DNA of 64,000 nucleotides from Baylisascaris procyonis (lineage: Eukaryota; Nematoda; Chromadorea; Rhabditida; Ascarididae): the NCBI GenBank assembly GCA_037389465.1, contig JAZARR010000110.1, forward strand, positions 1,369,501-1,433,500, read 5' to 3'. Under the pieces are notes generated by a model that had not been told where the DNA came from, made no database searches, and saw nothing but the letters and a program-made list of their open reading frames with translations. Made by a program: the position numbers and the translations under genes. Below, one piece after another: positions 61,926 to 64,000 of this stretch (position 1 is its first letter; each line of letters begins with the position of its first letter).

Positions 61926-62883
61926 GATAGGAAGGGCGAAGGATTGAGGTTTGTACTATAGTTTAATTGCTATCAATTACTGCATAGTGCTATGATAAGT
62001 GGACAAGAAAGTAGCGTCTATATTGTCGTGATTTGTGTATTGTATCATCGAGATGACCCTTCACTTCAATAAAAAGTTCTTTAAATACGATAATGTTTAC
62101 AGTAGAGAGAGTTTTTAATCTGGTACGACAGTGATGTCTTAATGCTGCGAATACTGTATTTTTAATAATAAGCGAAAACCGTACTTCCAATATTAGTCGA
62201 ATACTGTAATCTGCTTATCCCAATAGTAAACGTTAAAATGATATTTATTGAATTTTTGCATATATAATTTCCAAAAAAAAAGCGTATAATAAAAACGATT
62301 GTACTCTGCTGTATATATGTGTGCGTACCTATAAAGGTGAATATTAAAGATATAACATCGAAAGTCCTCTTTCTGTATTCCAATTATTTGTTCAATTGTT
62401 AAAATGCGATCTAGTTGCATAGAAATAAGCGATGATCATATTTACTTTCTTACATAAATTGCAGTATTAACTATAACCCAAAAAAATTTAGTTCCAACTT
62501 TTTTATCGCTACCATTATAATAAGCTAAATCTTAAAAGAACAAAGATTTTAGATGGGTATATTTTCAATTCATTTATGGTATTCGATAAGCATATAGTGA
62601 TGAGGTGGAGGGTCAAGTAGAGGAATGGAGGTGGGAGCAAGCGGTCATTGCACACATAAGGGTAGTGACCTACGAATTGTGCCAGCCGTAGCCCTATGCG
62701 CGGACTGGTGCTGGTCCGTACCAGCAAATGCAATGAGCGCGGATTGATGACGGGTTGTCGAATCGGCACCAGTCACGCTGCGTGTGTGGGTTTTGATTTG
62801 AACACAGTGAGCTCAACAATTCAGCCGCGTGATTTGTGTTTGTATGTGCGTAGTCGTAATCATTCGTTCCTGTATTTCCTCTT

Positions 62884-62884
<1 letters not shown>

Positions 62885-62919
<35 letters not shown>
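62885..62919. repeat. (AT)n microsatellite
   Basis: About 35 bp of pure AT. Confidence 0.95.
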
Positions 62920-62920
<1 letters not shown>

Positions 62921-63046
62921 GCCTAGGTAGAAATATCTGTGATAGCTGTATATTTTCAAGAATATTTCATTGCCTCTTTGAGTGGTAACGTTGTCTTTAT
63001 TTCCTTTTATACTTTCCTAATTGTGATTCTTATATATAACCTTCAG

Positions 63047-63102
63047 GTTTCAAATTAGTGTCTCATTGGCGATATTGAAGGCCTCATCGAATTGCAACAA
63101 TA
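63047..63102 (+). promoter_or_regulatory. Acceptor-like site and 5' UTR before 63103 gene
   Basis: AACCTTCAG ends at 63046 and is followed by 56 bp without an in-frame upstream ATG before the start at 63103. It could be a trans-splice acceptor or the end of a 5' UTR intron. Confidence 0.4.
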
Positions 63103-63285
63103 ATGGCAATTAGTTGTTTCGATCCTCCTCTACTCAATGATGAAAATACTAATTTATGGGCACCAACTAATTCATCTGCATCACCATCATCGAATATATT
63201 TCATTCATGTTGGTCACCGATACCAAATTCGACGAATAGTTCAACATGGCATTCGGTTTATAATTGGATCAATAATACTCAACAG
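63103..63285 (+). CDS. First coding exon of Ser/Asn-rich protein, partial
   Basis: Sixty-one codons from ATGGCAATT to a clear donor (CAACAG-GTAATC at 63285), phase 0. The protein begins MAISCFDPPLLNDENTNLWA and is rich in Ser, Asn, Pro and Trp (TNSSASPSSN, NSTNSSTWHSVYNW). There is no signal peptide, TM helix or domain I recognise. Such low-complexity N-termini are common in nematode transcription factors, and the 23-kb upstream gap would suit a developmental regulator, but that is only inference. No convincing second exon is found before 64000: the acceptor at 63891 leads to stops in all three phases, so the next exon probably lies outside. Confidence 0.6.
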
Positions 63286-63796
63286 GTAATCTTTTATGCA
63301 AATTTTTAGTAAATATGCAAATTTTTGACAAATTAATACCACCTGCCAAATTATTTTTTCCACCGAAATTATGCTTAATTTTCGACAACATTTTGGCACC
63401 ATCAACCTTTAAGGGTGGAGAGACGATGAGAGCTGGAGTGAGAAGAGGAGGGTGAAAAGTGTTGTCAAGTAGAAAATACAGCCGTTTCAATTTTTATATA
63501 ACATGTTGTTCAATGACTCCCGCTTAATAAATTAATTCTTGTTTCTATGAAGAAACAAAATTCCACACAAATTAAAAGTTTTAAAGATTTCATTTTTCTC
63601 ATTCAATTTTCAATTGTTTTTAGACGACTTCCTTTTGTATTCAAAACAAGCAAATCACCTGCCTTATCAGTATTATCACCTTATCATTCATACCAATAAA
63701 AATAACATATGCCATGTACTCTTCATATCATTCCTAAATTTTCTAATACTTCCGTTGATTTTTCTAAAAGATTTCAATTAATTTCTATACCGTTGA

Positions 63797-63874
<78 letters not shown>

Positions 63875-64000
63875 ACTTGTTTCTTTTACAGTGAATTAAT
63901 TTAAGAGCAGGCTGTGTTAACTATTCGAATTTTGATCTTTAATAAGACCTCATGAAGGGTTCATCGATCAAATTGTGCAGCGAGGAAAATTACATAATTT
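63286..64000. other. Probable first intron of the 63103 gene
   Basis: AT-rich sequence with an (AT)n tract (63801-63872). The stretch 63624-63734 after TTTTTAG is open in phase 0 but has no usable donor before its stop, so it is not called an exon. Confidence 0.45.
63801..63872. repeat. (AT)n microsatellite
   Basis: About 72 bp of pure AT inside the probable first intron. Confidence 0.97.

Noticed and set aside
62696..62926. 76-aa plus-strand frame starting MRGLVLVRTSK
   Set aside because: It runs into an (AT)n tract, has no splice sites of note, and the GC-richer base makes chance openness likely.
63624..63734. Possible second exon of the 63103 gene
   Set aside because: Open in phase 0 after TTTTTAG, but the only GT sites lead to stops in the next candidate exon.

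Overview
The window looks like nuclear DNA of a nematode. It is strongly AT-rich, with many long (AT)n and poly-T runs. Genes are split into 4 to 12 short exons with GT(A/T)-type donors and TTTTCAG-like acceptors. Splice-acceptor-like sites sit just upstream of two start codons, as expected for spliced-leader trans-splicing, and a 16-base exact match to the core of the nematode SL1 leader lies at 5549-5564. No prokaryotic, viral or CRISPR feature was found.

Layout. 1-5723: intergenic, with an AATAAA-rich tract and two minisatellites. 5775-8052 (+): a 4-exon RNase H1-type gene (245 aa). 8452-8523 (+): tRNA-Asp(GTC). 10825-18280 (+): a 12-exon TGF-beta superfamily type I receptor (552 aa) with signal peptide, cysteine-rich ectodomain, TM helix, GS box and kinase domain; one intron carries an old LINE-like fragment. 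18281-23790: intergenic. 23791-32956 (+): a 12-exon cytoplasmic tyrosine kinase (391 aa), Fer/SPE-8-like, without an SH2 domain and without any tyrosine in its activation loop. 34845-40094 (-): an 8-exon gene for mitochondrial ribosomal protein uS9m (mrps-9, 381 aa), with one intron that only works as a GC-AG intron. 40095-63102: about 23 kb with no supported gene. It holds a recent 873-bp tandem duplication carrying a G/C-rich minisatellite, several 30-33 bp minisatellites, a second LINE-like fragment, tRNA-like relics and a 252-bp (AT)n tract. 63103-63285 (+): first coding exon of a Ser/Asn-rich protein that continues beyond what can be resolved.

Exon models for the four complete genes were checked by hand. 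Splice phases agree and total lengths divide by three (738, 1659, 1176 and 1146 nt including stops). The genes do not form a pathway or operon: they are widely spaced, on both strands, and have unrelated roles (RNA/DNA hybrid removal, TGF-beta signalling, tyrosine phosphorylation, mitochondrial translation). I see no clearly new multi-gene system. The most unusual items are the tyrosine-less activation loop, the GC-AG intron, the SL1-core match, and the duplicated G-rich minisatellite upstream of mrps-9.
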